This document shows, in pieces, positions 31,962 to 39,742 of a DNA stretch of 64,000 nucleotides (its first letter is position 1; each line of letters begins with the position of its first letter). A program made the position numbers and the translations under genes. The DNA comes from Mycolicibacterium crocinum (lineage in GTDB: Bacteria > Actinomycetota > Actinomycetes > Mycobacteriales > Mycobacteriaceae), in contig NZ_CP092362.2 of assembly GCF_022370635.2 (NCBI RefSeq), forward strand, positions 3,348,001 to 3,412,000. The letters are read 5' to 3'. A model generated the notes under the pieces. That model had not been told where the DNA came from. It made no database searches and worked only from the letters and a program-made list of their open reading frames with translations.

Positions 31962-33086
31962 ATGCACACTGCCCTTTGCGATGAGCTCGGTATCGAGTTC
32001 CCCATCTTCGCGTTCACCCACTGTCGTGACGTCGTCGTCGCCGTCAGCAAGGCCGGCGGTTTCGGCGTGCTCGGCGCGGTGGGCTTCACCCCCGAGCAGC
32101 TCGAGATCGAGCTGAAGTGGATCGACGAGAACATCGGCGATCACTCCTACGGTGTCGACATCGTGATCCCCAACAAGTACGAGGGCATGGACGCCAACAT
32201 GTCCCCCGAGGAACTCACCAAGATGCTGCAGTCGATGGTTCCGCAGCAGCACCTCGACTTCGCGAAGAAGTTGCTCGCCGACCACGGTGTGCCGGTCGAG
32301 GACGCCGACTCCAATGCGCTGCAGCTGCTCGGCTGGACCGAGGCGACCGCCACGCCCCAGGTCGAGATCGCCCTCACCCACCCGAAATGCACGTTGATCG
32401 CCAACGCGCTGGGCACCCCGCCCGCCGACATGATCAAGCACATCCACGACGCCGGTCGCAAGGTCGCCGCGCTGTGTGGCTCCCCCGCGCAGGCCCTCAA
32501 GCACGCCGAGGCTGACGTCGACATCATCATCGCCCAGGGCGGCGAGGGCGGCGGGCACTGCGGTGAGGTCGGCTCGATCGTGCTGTGGCCGCAGGTCGTC
32601 AAGGCCGTCGCGCCACGGCCGGTGTTGGCCGCCGGTGGCATCGGCAGCGGCCAGCAGATCGCGGCCGCGCTGGCGCTCGGCTGCCAGGGCGCCTGGTCGG
32701 GTTCGCAGTGGCTGATGGTCGAGGAAGCCGAGAACACCCCCGTCCAGCAGGCCGCCTACATCAAGGCCAGCAGCCGCGACACGGTGCGCAGCCGTTCGTT
32801 CACCGGCAAGCCGTGCCGGATGCTGAAGAACGACTGGACCGAAGCGTGGCAGACCGAGGGCAACCCCGAGCCGTTGGGAATGCCGTTGCAGTACATGGTT
32901 TCCGGCATGGCGGTTGCCGCGACCAGCAAGTACCCCAACGAGACGGTTGATGTGGCGTTCAACCCGGTCGGTCAGGTGGTCGGCCAGTTCGCCAAGGTCG
33001 AAAAGACCTCGGCGGTCATCGAGCGCTGGGTGCAGGAATACCTCGAGTCCACCGGACGGCTCGAAGAACTCAACGCGACGGTCTAG
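31962..33086 (+). CDS. Nitronate monooxygenase-like flavin enzyme (KstR-boxed)
   Basis: 374-aa TIM-barrel FMN enzyme of the nitronate monooxygenase/2-nitropropane dioxygenase family. It opens LGIEFPIFAFTHCRDVVVAVSKAGGFGVLGA. The FMN-binding IIAQGGEGGGHCG carries the usual His, and RPVLAAGGIGSGQQIAAALALG follows. The length equals mycobacterial paralogues such as Rv1894c, which I recall as a KstR-regulon member. The perfect KstR box upstream therefore suggests a role in sterol or branched-lipid breakdown rather than nitroalkane detoxification. ATG at 31962. Confidence 0.85.
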   Translation: MHTALCDELGIEFPIFAFTHCRDVVVAVSKAGGFGVLGAVGFTPEQLEIELKWIDENIGDHSYGVDIVIPNKYEGMDANMSPEELTKMLQSMVPQQHLDFAKKLLADHGVPVEDADSNALQLLGWTEATATPQVEIALTHPKCTLIANALGTPPADMIKHIHDAGRKVAALCGSPAQALKHAEADVDIIIAQGGEGGGHCGEVGSIVLWPQVVKAVAPRPVLAAGGIGSGQQIAAALALGCQGAWSGSQWLMVEEAENTPVQQAAYIKASSRDTVRSRSFTGKPCRMLKNDWTEAWQTEGNPEPLGMPLQYMVSGMAVAATSKYPNETVDVAFNPVGQVVGQFAKVEKTSAVIERWVQEYLESTGRLEELNATV

Positions 33087-33095
33087 GACCTAGAC

Positions 33096-33133
33096 GACAG
33101 TGCCGCCAGGATGAATGTCCTGGCGGCACTGTC
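33096..33133. terminator. Perfect 16-bp hairpin, bidirectional terminator
   Basis: GACAGTGCCGCCAGGA (33096-33111), loop TGAATG, TCCTGGCGGCACTGTC (33118-33133): a perfect 16-bp stem between two convergent genes, 9 bp after one stop and 4 bp before the other. There is no U-tract on either side, as in many mycobacterial terminators. Confidence 0.85.
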
Positions 33134-33137
33134 GTTG

Positions 33138-33581
33138 TCAGCTGGCCGGGTAGAAATCGTTGCCGTTGCCCCAGTCGCCGGAATGCATCGAGCCCGGCTG
33201 CCAGCCCTGCGCACCCAGGCACAGCATGGGCAGTCCGTCGGGCGACTGCGCCGCGGCCTGCGAGCCGGGGCACGGCGAGCCGACGGCCTGCACTCCGTAG
33301 ATCTTGGGTGACAGCACCCAGAAGCCCACGCCCTCGGGCGGGCGGTCCATGCCGATCGGCGACTGGCCGGGAATCCAGCGGCAGAGCAACGGCTCGCCGC
33401 CGGGGCCGCGGCCGAACGCGAACCGGTCCCACTGATAGCACGGTGCGCTCAGGTAGGCCTCGTAGCTCATGCCGGGCGGGTCGCCCGGGAACGGGCCGTG
33501 GGGTTCGTCGGCTGCGGCACCTGGCGCCACAGCCAGCGCCGTGCCGGCAACGGCTGCTGCGATGACGAATTCGCGGAGCAT
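33138..33581 (-). CDS. Secreted protein of unknown function
   Basis: 147 aa. The signal peptide ends near PGAAADEPHG. The mature chain has PPGMSYEAYLSAPCYQWDRFAFGRG and four cysteines (APCYQ, LLCRW, GSPCPG, MLCLG), with a Gly/Trp/Asn-rich end (GWQPGSMHSGDWGNGNDFY). Probably disulfide-bonded and extracellular. The ATG at 33581 has gagggtgg upstream. No family recognised beyond a mycobacterial secreted hypothetical. Confidence 0.75.
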   Translation of the reverse strand: MLREFVIAAAVAGTALAVAPGAAADEPHGPFPGDPPGMSYEAYLSAPCYQWDRFAFGRGPGGEPLLCRWIPGQSPIGMDRPPEGVGFWVLSPKIYGVQAVGSPCPGSQAAAQSPDGLPMLCLGAQGWQPGSMHSGDWGNGNDFYPAS

Positions 33582-33795
33582 CTATCCACCCTCTAGGTCT
33601 CTACCCGAAGGGCCCCTTGCCCCCGGCGCCCTCGGCCTGAGCCTAACTGCTGTTGCGGATGTGTCTGCGGTGAACTGACGAAAGGCGCCCGAGTCGGTCT
33701 CGGATGTGACGGCAGGGAAATTTTGCGTTAGCTGACACCTCGGGACGCATCCGCGCTTGCTAAGCTGCGCGGCGATTACGTCGTCGGGGGCGGAG
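33582..33795. other. Gene-free spacer
   Basis: Part of a 396-bp stretch between the secreted-protein gene (-) and the STAS gene (+). It must hold the promoter of the minus-strand gene. I see no repeat, hairpin or clear reading frame in this part. Confidence 0.4.
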
Positions 33796-33978
33796 ATGAC
33801 GACGGGAGAACTGGTGGGTGTAGCGGGCGGCCGGGCATCGGTTGCTGAAATCGGATTCGGCACGGTGTTGCGGCCTAATATCGAGTCCGGTTGGAACCAT
33901 CCGCAACAATCGCTCAGTAACTGTCGTTACCGTTTGTGCGTCGGGACCGCCACCGAGATGCTCGAGGAGTTGCGCTGA
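33796..33978 (+). CDS. Possible 60-aa leader ORF before the STAS gene
   Basis: Reading frame MTTGELVGVAGGRASVAE... of 60 codons, with gggggcggag directly before its ATG and its TGA overlapping the ATG of the STAS gene (TGATG). This layout suits translational coupling. The composition is not clearly protein-like and no family is recognised. It could instead be untranslated leader. Confidence 0.3.
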   Translation: MTTGELVGVAGGRASVAEIGFGTVLRPNIESGWNHPQQSLSNCRYRLCVGTATEMLEELR

Positions 33979-34289
33979 TGGCAGAGGCCCAGTTCCGGGT
34001 CACGGTGGGGTCCGATGTGGAGTCACCGCGGGTGGCTGCCGCCGGCGAGATCGATCTTGCCAACGTCGGCCAGTTCCAGGACGTCTTGGCCAAGGCTGCC
34101 ACCGGATCCACCCCGCTGACCGTCGACCTCTCCGAGGTCAGCTATTGCGACAGCGCGGCCGTGCGAGCCCTGTTCGCCGTCGCAGCCACCACCGAACTCA
34201 CGATGATCGTGGCGGCCGAGGGGCCGATCAAGGCCCTGCTCGGCATCTCCGGTTTGGACCGGGTGGCCACCGTCATCACCGAGGAGTGA
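33978..34289 (+). CDS. STAS-domain anti-anti-sigma factor
   Basis: 103-aa single STAS domain. It has AAAGEIDLANVGQFQDVLA, LTVDLSEVSYCDSAAVRALFAVA with the phosphorylatable Ser in DSA, and IKALLGISGLDRVATV. Such proteins free a sigma factor by binding its anti-sigma kinase when dephosphorylated. No partner kinase or sigma gene lies next to it. The next gene (GAF-ANTAR) starts 10 bp later and is probably co-transcribed. Confidence 0.88.
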   Translation: MAEAQFRVTVGSDVESPRVAAAGEIDLANVGQFQDVLAKAATGSTPLTVDLSEVSYCDSAAVRALFAVAATTELTMIVAAEGPIKALLGISGLDRVATVITEE

Positions 34290-34299
34290 GTCGCACACC

Positions 34300-35112
34300 A
34301 TGCCCGTCCCCGAGTTCCATCCGCGCGAGGATTCCCAGAACGAGCTGTTCGATCGGATCCTCGAACGTGTCCATCACGACCTCCCCGACGCCATCGGGCT
34401 GGCGATCACCGTGCATGACCGGCGCCTCGACGAGGAAGAGGCGACGGTGCTGGCCGCCCGCGGTTACGGCGGCGAGATCGTCGAAGCCCAGTTGGCCGGC
34501 CTCGGTGGTCCGGTCATCGACGCATTCGTCCATCAGATGCCGGTGCTGAGCCTGGATCTGTGGGCCGACGAACGCTGGCCGGAGCTGAGCCTTCAGGCCA
34601 TGGAGAGCCGGGTGCCCGAACACAGCGCGGCATGGCGGCAGGTGCTCGGCGCGGTCGCCGTGCCCGGCGTGTGGAAGGCCGACAGCACGGTCGTGTTGTC
34701 CTGCGCGCTGCACCGGCCGTCGACGGCGACGACGGTGACCACCCTCATCGGCTACGAGCAGCTGGTCTCGGCGGCGATGGTGTCGGCGGGCGCCGAGGAC
34801 GTGACCGCGACCGCCGACATGCTGGCCGTGTTGCAGTCACGCGGAGCCATCGAGCAGGCCAAGGGCGCGATCATGGGACGACTGATGTGCGACGCCGACA
34901 CCGCGTGGGCGACGCTGCGCCGCGCCAGCCACGAATCCAACGTCAAGCTGCGCTCGCTGGCAGTGGCACTGGTGGAACACATCAGTGGTGCACCGGCCGA
35001 ACAGCCCGCCGCGGGCTCGCCCATCGTGCCGAACGACCAGGCAAGGCAGGCCGCAGGCTTGTTGTGGGCGGTGCTAACCCATGAGTCGACGCCGGCTGAA
35101 CCGGCCGGCTGA
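34300..35112 (+). CDS. GAF-ANTAR RNA-binding regulator
   Basis: 270 aa. A GAF-like sensor occupies about residues 15-165 (LGAVAVPGVWKADSTVVLSCALH, TTLIGYEQLVSAAM). An ANTAR domain follows at about 180-235 (MLAVLQSRGAIEQAKGAIMGRLMCDADTAWATLRRASHESNVKLRSLAVALV). ANTAR proteins bind dual-hexaloop RNA and prevent termination. The pairing with a STAS protein suggests a stress-signalling unit. The 3' end overlaps the convergent gene by 39 bp. Confidence 0.88.
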   Translation: MPVPEFHPREDSQNELFDRILERVHHDLPDAIGLAITVHDRRLDEEEATVLAARGYGGEIVEAQLAGLGGPVIDAFVHQMPVLSLDLWADERWPELSLQAMESRVPEHSAAWRQVLGAVAVPGVWKADSTVVLSCALHRPSTATTVTTLIGYEQLVSAAMVSAGAEDVTATADMLAVLQSRGAIEQAKGAIMGRLMCDADTAWATLRRASHESNVKLRSLAVALVEHISGAPAEQPAAGSPIVPNDQARQAAGLLWAVLTHESTPAEPAG

Positions 35113-35718
35113 CCCCTCGTCGATGGTCGTGGTGACGGCGACGATCTGCGGGTCCGGCGGCGCCGACGAGAACCCGAAACCCACCGCGGGCAGCAATGGG
35201 GCCACCCCGCCGAGGTCACGCCCGCCGAAGGCACCGCTGACCGAGACGATGCGGCGGGAACGCCGGACGCCGTAGAACTCGCGCCGCCCCTGCCCCGCGC
35301 TACCCGCGGTATGGACGCCCGGCACGATCCGCGAGGCGATGGGGTCGATCGCGCTGAGCCACCACGGCGCGACGGCCAGCCGCCCGGGGACCAGGCGCAA
35401 CAGCCGGTCCAGCGGCGCGGGTCCGCCGATGCCGACGGCGACGGTTAGCTCACCGGCGGTCACGTCGAGCCGGGCGCCGGACATCACCGCGGTCACCGGG
35501 CCGACCTCGATGCGGTCGAAGTGATAGGTGTCGGCGACGAACTCCGCGACCTCGGCGCTGGGCGCCAGCAGGACCCGCTCGTCGGCCGCGGTCTGCACCA
35601 TGACGTCGGTAAACGCACCGAACGGTGACCGCGTCCAGTGTCCGATGACCAGGCGCACACCGGAGCCGGTCCCGAATCCCGCGATGTACCCGCTGAAGAC
35701 CAACCGCTGTCCGCCCAT
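35074..35718 (-). CDS. Conserved hypothetical mycobacterial protein
   Basis: 214 aa, apparently beta-rich and cytosolic. It has FGTGSGVRLVIGHWTRSPFGAFTDVMVQTAADERVLLAPS, DTYHFDRIEV and REFYGVRRSRRIVSVSGAFGGRDLGGVAPLLP. No recognised domain, signal or membrane helix. ATG at 35718. Its 3' end overlaps the GAF-ANTAR gene, a tail-to-tail overlap of 39 bp, which may create antisense RNA. Confidence 0.65.
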   Translation of the reverse strand: MGGQRLVFSGYIAGFGTGSGVRLVIGHWTRSPFGAFTDVMVQTAADERVLLAPSAEVAEFVADTYHFDRIEVGPVTAVMSGARLDVTAGELTVAVGIGGPAPLDRLLRLVPGRLAVAPWWLSAIDPIASRIVPGVHTAGSAGQGRREFYGVRRSRRIVSVSGAFGGRDLGGVAPLLPAVGFGFSSAPPDPQIVAVTTTIDEGSAGRFSRRRLMG

Positions 35719-35815
35719 GGGCTCGAGCGTAGTGATGGGCCTGCGCCGACGATTGATCGCCGAAACGCCGCCGCACCAGCACGGAAATTGTCGCCCGAGG
35801 TGGTTCGCTTAACCC

Positions 35816-36448
35816 ATGTCAGCTCACTTGTTGCCATGGCTCGGGGTCAGCGGGGTTGTCGCGGCCGTCGGCCTGGTCGTTGGCGTCAGCGCCTCCGGCA
35901 CCCCGGACACCCTGCCCGTCGCGCAGGCGGCGCCCACCACCCTGTCATCGACGACCGCCACGACGACGACAACGGCCTCCAGTTCGACGTCAACGTCGAC
36001 CTCTGGCGCATCGGCATCGTTCCAGGCCGATTCGCGCGGCTACGTCGACACCGGTGCCCGGTGCGACGAGAACCAGACGCTGATGGCCTACGGCCGCACC
36101 TCGAAGTCCCTGGTGGTCATCTGCGTGAAAGCCGACGGCGGCCTCGAGTACCGCGGCGTGCGCCTGTCCGACAACGCTCCCCTGCATCTGCCGATCACCC
36201 GTAGCTCCGACGGGACGCTGGTCGCCTCGAATGATGGTGTCACGTACGCGGTTTCGCCCACCCAGATCCTGGTCTCCTCGGGCGACGACGTGATCTACAA
36301 GGACTCGTGGATCGAGTTCAAGGAGGCCAGCTTCTCCCCGACCAGCACCTCGAGCAGCGCGAGCACGTCGGCGAGCGCGACGACCACGGTGAGCACCACC
36401 ACGGTCACCGTGACGTCGACCCCGACGACGACCAAGCCTGCCGGCTAG
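35816..36448 (+). CDS. Exported Ser/Thr-rich protein
   Basis: 210 aa. The N-terminal hydrophobic segment (WLGVSGVVAAVGLVVGVSASG) is signal or anchor. Two low-complexity Ser/Thr tracts (about 40-65 and 175-205) flank a compact domain (YVDTGARCDENQTLMAYGRTSKSLVVICVKADGGLEYRGVRLSD) with two cysteines. The tracts are likely O-mannosylation sites. Cell-envelope location is probable; function unknown. Stop interlocks with the SDR gene (CTAG). Confidence 0.7.
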   Translation: MSAHLLPWLGVSGVVAAVGLVVGVSASGTPDTLPVAQAAPTTLSSTTATTTTTASSSTSTSTSGASASFQADSRGYVDTGARCDENQTLMAYGRTSKSLVVICVKADGGLEYRGVRLSDNAPLHLPITRSSDGTLVASNDGVTYAVSPTQILVSSGDDVIYKDSWIEFKEASFSPTSTSSSASTSASATTTVSTTTVTVTSTPTTTKPAG

Positions 36449-37155
36449 GTGTTGCGGCCGCCGTTCACGCCGAGGATCTGGCCGGTGATGTAGCCGGCCT
36501 CTTCCGAGATGAAGAATGCGCAGGCCGCGGCGATGTCCTCGGGCTTGCCCATTCGGCGCACCGGGGTTGCGTCGATCGTGGCCTGGATGTCACCCATGTA
36601 ACCGCGCGATTCGGCGTTGCGCAGCATCGGGGTGTCGATGAAGCCCGGCGGCACCGCGTTGACCGTGATACCGGCCGGACCGTATTCCAGCGCAAGGCTT
36701 TTCGTCAGGCCGTTGACGCCGGACTTGGCCGCGACGTAGGCCGACATGTAGGGCACCCCGGAGTGCGTGCTCGACGAGGAGATGTTCACGATGCGGCCCC
36801 AGCCGGCCTCAATCATGTCGGGCAGAACCGCCTGGATGGTGTGGAAGACCCCGTGCAGGTTGATGTCGACGATGTTCTGCCACTGCTCGAACGACAGGTC
36901 GAGGAAACGGCGGAAGCTGTCCTTTCCCGCGGCGTTCACCAGGATCGTGACCGGCCCCAGCGCCGAGTGGATCTCGGCGAGCGCGGCGTCGATCTGCGCA
37001 CGGTCGGTGACATCGGCGACGTAGGAGTGCTCGGCCTCGGACGGATTGAGGTCGATGATCGCCACGTTGTAGCCGTCGGCGCGAAGCCGATTGACCACCG
37101 CCGCACCGATTCCCGAACCGCCACCGGTGACTAACGCCGTCTTCGAGGTGGACAC
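36445..37155 (-). CDS. SDR oxidoreductase (FabG-like)
   Basis: 236-aa classical SDR: cofactor loop TGGGSGIGAAV, DLNPSEAEHSYVADVTD, NAAGKDSFRR, and catalytic NISSSSTHSG...YMSAYVAAKSG, ending ITGQILGVNGGRNT. The form resembles 2-hydroxycyclohexanecarboxyl-CoA or 3-oxoacyl dehydrogenases. GTG at 37155 has aaagggg upstream. It lies 49 bp downstream of the tetR gene on the same strand, so it is probably part of the regulated set facing the P450-ferredoxin operon. Confidence 0.85.
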   Translation of the reverse strand: MSTSKTALVTGGGSGIGAAVVNRLRADGYNVAIIDLNPSEAEHSYVADVTDRAQIDAALAEIHSALGPVTILVNAAGKDSFRRFLDLSFEQWQNIVDINLHGVFHTIQAVLPDMIEAGWGRIVNISSSSTHSGVPYMSAYVAAKSGVNGLTKSLALEYGPAGITVNAVPPGFIDTPMLRNAESRGYMGDIQATIDATPVRRMGKPEDIAAACAFFISEEAGYITGQILGVNGGRNT

Positions 37156-37204
37156 AATTTCCCCTTTCCGGCGGTCGCACCGCCTGGTGAACGATGTTGT
37201 GAAG

Positions 37205-37783
37205 TCAGGACGTTCGTCGGGGCGTACGCATCCCCAGCGCGCGCCGGCCGGCGTCGACGAGCTGACCGTGCAGCCATTCGTCGTCGACCTGGCGCTTCGG
37301 ATCGGCCGACCCGGCGATGCCGGCGAACACGAACTGCGCCCGCATGAGCCCACCCGGGCCGGGGTGGACGTCGGCGAGCAGCGCCATCTGACGCGAGATC
37401 ATGTGCGTCCAGTCGCGGTTGGTCTTCAGCACAGTGTGCACGCTCGGATCCGCCGCCAGCACCGAGACCAGCATCGGATTCTCCACGGCCAGCCGGGCGT
37501 AGCCGTTGAGCATCCGCTCGGCGCGGGCATGCACGCCGCGCTGTTTCTCCGCGTCGTCGACCACCGCGGACAGCTTGCCGATGATCGGCTCGAGGATCGC
37601 CGTCAACAGTTGTTCCCGAGTCCGAAAGTGGTGGTAAATAGCGGCTTTCGTGAACCCGAGCTCGTCGGCGATCATCTGCAGCGAGGTCCCCGCGAAGCTG
37701 TGCCGGATGAACAATGCGATGGCTGCGTCGATCAGCCGCTGTCGGGTATCGGGAGTCGATGCGGCCACAGCGACTGCGCTCAT
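37205..37783 (-). CDS. TetR-family transcriptional repressor
   Basis: 192 aa. The N-terminal TetR helix-turn-helix is DAAIALFIRHSFAGTSLQMIADELGFTKAAIYHHFRTREQLL (residues about 19-60); a helical ligand-binding domain follows. Divergent from the P450 gene, with 114 bp between the starts. That spacer contains two copies of TACGATCGACTAG and an 11-bp dyad, its likely operators. It probably represses both the P450-ferredoxin operon and its own tetR-SDR operon. Confidence 0.9.
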   Translation of the reverse strand: MSAVAVAASTPDTRQRLIDAAIALFIRHSFAGTSLQMIADELGFTKAAIYHHFRTREQLLTAILEPIIGKLSAVVDDAEKQRGVHARAERMLNGYARLAVENPMLVSVLAADPSVHTVLKTNRDWTHMISRQMALLADVHPGPGGLMRAQFVFAGIAGSADPKRQVDDEWLHGQLVDAGRRALGMRTPRRTS

Positions 37784-37810
37784 CGTCGGCTCCCTTCACA
37801 AATCCAGCTT

Positions 37811-37869
37811 TACGATCGACTAGTAAACTACCATACGATCGACTAGCATCCTCCTTGCCGATCGTATGG
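37811..37869. promoter_or_regulatory. TetR operator cluster between divergent operons
   Basis: TACGATCGACTAG occurs twice in direct orientation (37811-37823 and 37834-37846, 23 bp apart). The second copy starts a perfect dyad CCATACGATCG (37831-37841) / CGATCGTATGG (37859-37869). Position between tetR and the P450 gene makes this a likely operator for the TetR protein. Confidence 0.75.
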
Positions 37870-37897
37870 CAGATCGATTCGTGAAGGGACTTCCTCA

Positions 37898-39178
37898 GTG
37901 ACTGACGTAGACGCCGTCGACTTCTTTACGGATCGCGGCCTGGTGGCCGATCCGTACCCCTATCTCGAGGCGCTGCAGGCCCGTTGCCCGGTCTCGAAGG
38001 AACCGCACCACAACGTCTGGATGGTCACCGGTTGGGAGGAGGCCAGCGAAGTGGCCGGCGATGCCGACCGCTTCTCGTCGTGCATCGCGGTGACCGGCCC
38101 CTTCCCCGGCTTCCCCGTCCCCGTCGAGGGCCGCGACGACGTCGCGGAACTCATCGCCCAGCACCGCAACGAGCTTCCATTCTTCGACCAGTTGCCGGCG
38201 TTGGATCCGCCGGTGCACACCGATCACCGCGCACTGCTGATGCGGCTGATCACGCCCAAGCGCCTCAAGGAGAACGAGGACGCGATGTGGACGATGGTCG
38301 ACCGGGCGCTCGACGGTTACCTCGTCGGCACCGGCGGCGAGCTGATTTCGGGCTTCGCGCAACCGTTCACGCTGATGATCATCGCCGACCTGCTCGGCGT
38401 CCCCGACGACGACCGCGACGAGTTCGTCCGGGAAATGGCCAGCGGCGCGCACCACGGCGGCGGCATCGGCAGCGTCAAGGGCGAGAGCCTGGCCAAGTCC
38501 CCGCTGGAATACCTCTACGACAAGTTCAGCGCCTACATCGAGGACCGTCGCGCCAACCCGCGCGGGGACGTGCTGTCCGAGATGGCCGCGGCGACCTTCC
38601 CCGATGGTTCGGTGCCCGATCCCGGTGACGTCGCCCGGGTGGCGGCCAACCTCTACTCGGCCGGTCAGGAGACCACCGTTCGGCTGCTCAGCGCGGCGCT
38701 GCAGATTCTCGGTGACAACCCCGAATTCCAGGCGCAACTGCGGGCGGACCGGTCCAAGGTGAGCAACTTCATCGAGGAGGCGCTGCGGTTCGAGAGCCCG
38801 GTCAAGGGCGACTTCCGGCTGTCGAAGGAGCCGGTCACCCTCGGTGGGGTGGACGTCCCCTCCGGCTCGACGCTGATGGTGGTGCAGGCCGCGGCCAACC
38901 GCGACCCGCGTCGCTTCACCGACCCGAACACATTCGACCCAGCACGGTCAAATGCCCGGCAGCACATCGCCTTTGGTCGCGGTATCCACACCTGCCCGGG
39001 CGCCCCGCTGGCCAGGGCCGAGGCGCGGGTGGCGCTCGAACGGCTGCTGGATCGCACCACCGACATCCGCATCAGCGAGGAGCACCACGGCCCCGCCGAT
39101 GCGCGCCGGTACAACTACGTGCCGACCTACATCCTGCGTGGGCTCACCGAATTGCATCTGGAGTTTGATCTCGCATGA
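37898..39178 (+). CDS. Cytochrome P450
   Basis: 426-aa bacterial class I P450. It has AGQETT in the I-helix (255-260), EEALRFESP with the ExxR pair, and the haem loop FGRGIHTCPGAP with Cys366 as axial ligand. The CYP family is not certain to me. It is translationally coupled (ATGA) to a 3Fe-4S-type ferredoxin that should be its electron donor, and it faces a TetR regulator. The neighbouring SDR could oxidise its alcohol product. GTG start at 37898 with gaaggga upstream. Confidence 0.9.
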   Translation: MTDVDAVDFFTDRGLVADPYPYLEALQARCPVSKEPHHNVWMVTGWEEASEVAGDADRFSSCIAVTGPFPGFPVPVEGRDDVAELIAQHRNELPFFDQLPALDPPVHTDHRALLMRLITPKRLKENEDAMWTMVDRALDGYLVGTGGELISGFAQPFTLMIIADLLGVPDDDRDEFVREMASGAHHGGGIGSVKGESLAKSPLEYLYDKFSAYIEDRRANPRGDVLSEMAAATFPDGSVPDPGDVARVAANLYSAGQETTVRLLSAALQILGDNPEFQAQLRADRSKVSNFIEEALRFESPVKGDFRLSKEPVTLGGVDVPSGSTLMVVQAAANRDPRRFTDPNTFDPARSNARQHIAFGRGIHTCPGAPLARAEARVALERLLDRTTDIRISEEHHGPADARRYNYVPTYILRGLTELHLEFDLA

Positions 39179-39366
39179 AAGCCAGCATTGACGACGGCCG
39201 CTGCCGCGGCCACGGCGTCTGCACGACCGTCTGCCCGGACGTCTTCGCGATGACTGACGACGGCTACGCCGAGGCAATCGTCGACGAGGTGCCCGCCGGG
39301 CTCGAGGACAGTGCCCGCGAGGCCGCCGACGCCTGCCCGGAGAACGCCGTCATCCTCTCCGACTGA
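39175..39366 (+). CDS. P450-linked ferredoxin, [3Fe-4S] type with His at the fourth position
   Basis: 63-aa ferredoxin. CRGHGVC gives C10 and C16 with His13 where a fourth cysteine would sit, and ADACPEN supplies the third ligand, C54. An extra Cys20 occurs in TTVCP. Mycobacterial P450 ferredoxins are known to vary at this position (CXX?XXC(X)nCP). The ATG overlaps the P450 stop, so both are made together. Confidence 0.9.
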   Translation: MKASIDDGRCRGHGVCTTVCPDVFAMTDDGYAEAIVDEVPAGLEDSAREAADACPENAVILSD

Positions 39367-39367
39367 G

Positions 39368-39655
39368 TCAGTAGTTCACGATCGAGCGCCAATAGTCCTC
39401 GGGTATTTCGGTATTCGACCGCATGACCATCGCCAGCCCGGTGGCCATCGCGACCCCGAGCAAGCCGAGCCAGAGCCCGAACAGCCCGACGGCGATCCAG
39501 ATCGCCACGGTCAGCGCCGGCCACGGTGACACCAGGGCCAGCAGTGGCGCCAGGAAGAAGCCGGCGCCAACGAACCATGCCGAACCGGCCCGGTCGGACT
39601 TGAGGACGAAGCCGAGCCAGCGCGGAACCGGATGCGAATCACTGTGCGTCGTCAT
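39368..39655 (-). CDS. Small membrane protein
   Basis: 95 aa with two adjacent hydrophobic helices (AWFVGAGFFLAPLLALVSPW and LTVAIWIAVGLFGLWLGLLGVAMATGLAMVM). The N-terminus is soluble and His-containing (TTHSDSHPVPRW) and the C-terminus reads EIPEDYWRSIVNY. The ATG at 39655 is preferred to the longer frame from 39691. Divergent from the XRE regulator. Unknown role. Confidence 0.65.
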   Translation of the reverse strand: MTTHSDSHPVPRWLGFVLKSDRAGSAWFVGAGFFLAPLLALVSPWPALTVAIWIAVGLFGLWLGLLGVAMATGLAMVMRSNTEIPEDYWRSIVNY

Positions 39656-39742
39656 GGTCTCAACGCTCCCGCGATGAGGTAAGCGATGCAATTACGTCCA
39701 AGGTAATGGCACAGCACCCCGCGCCTGGGAGATGCTGACGGG

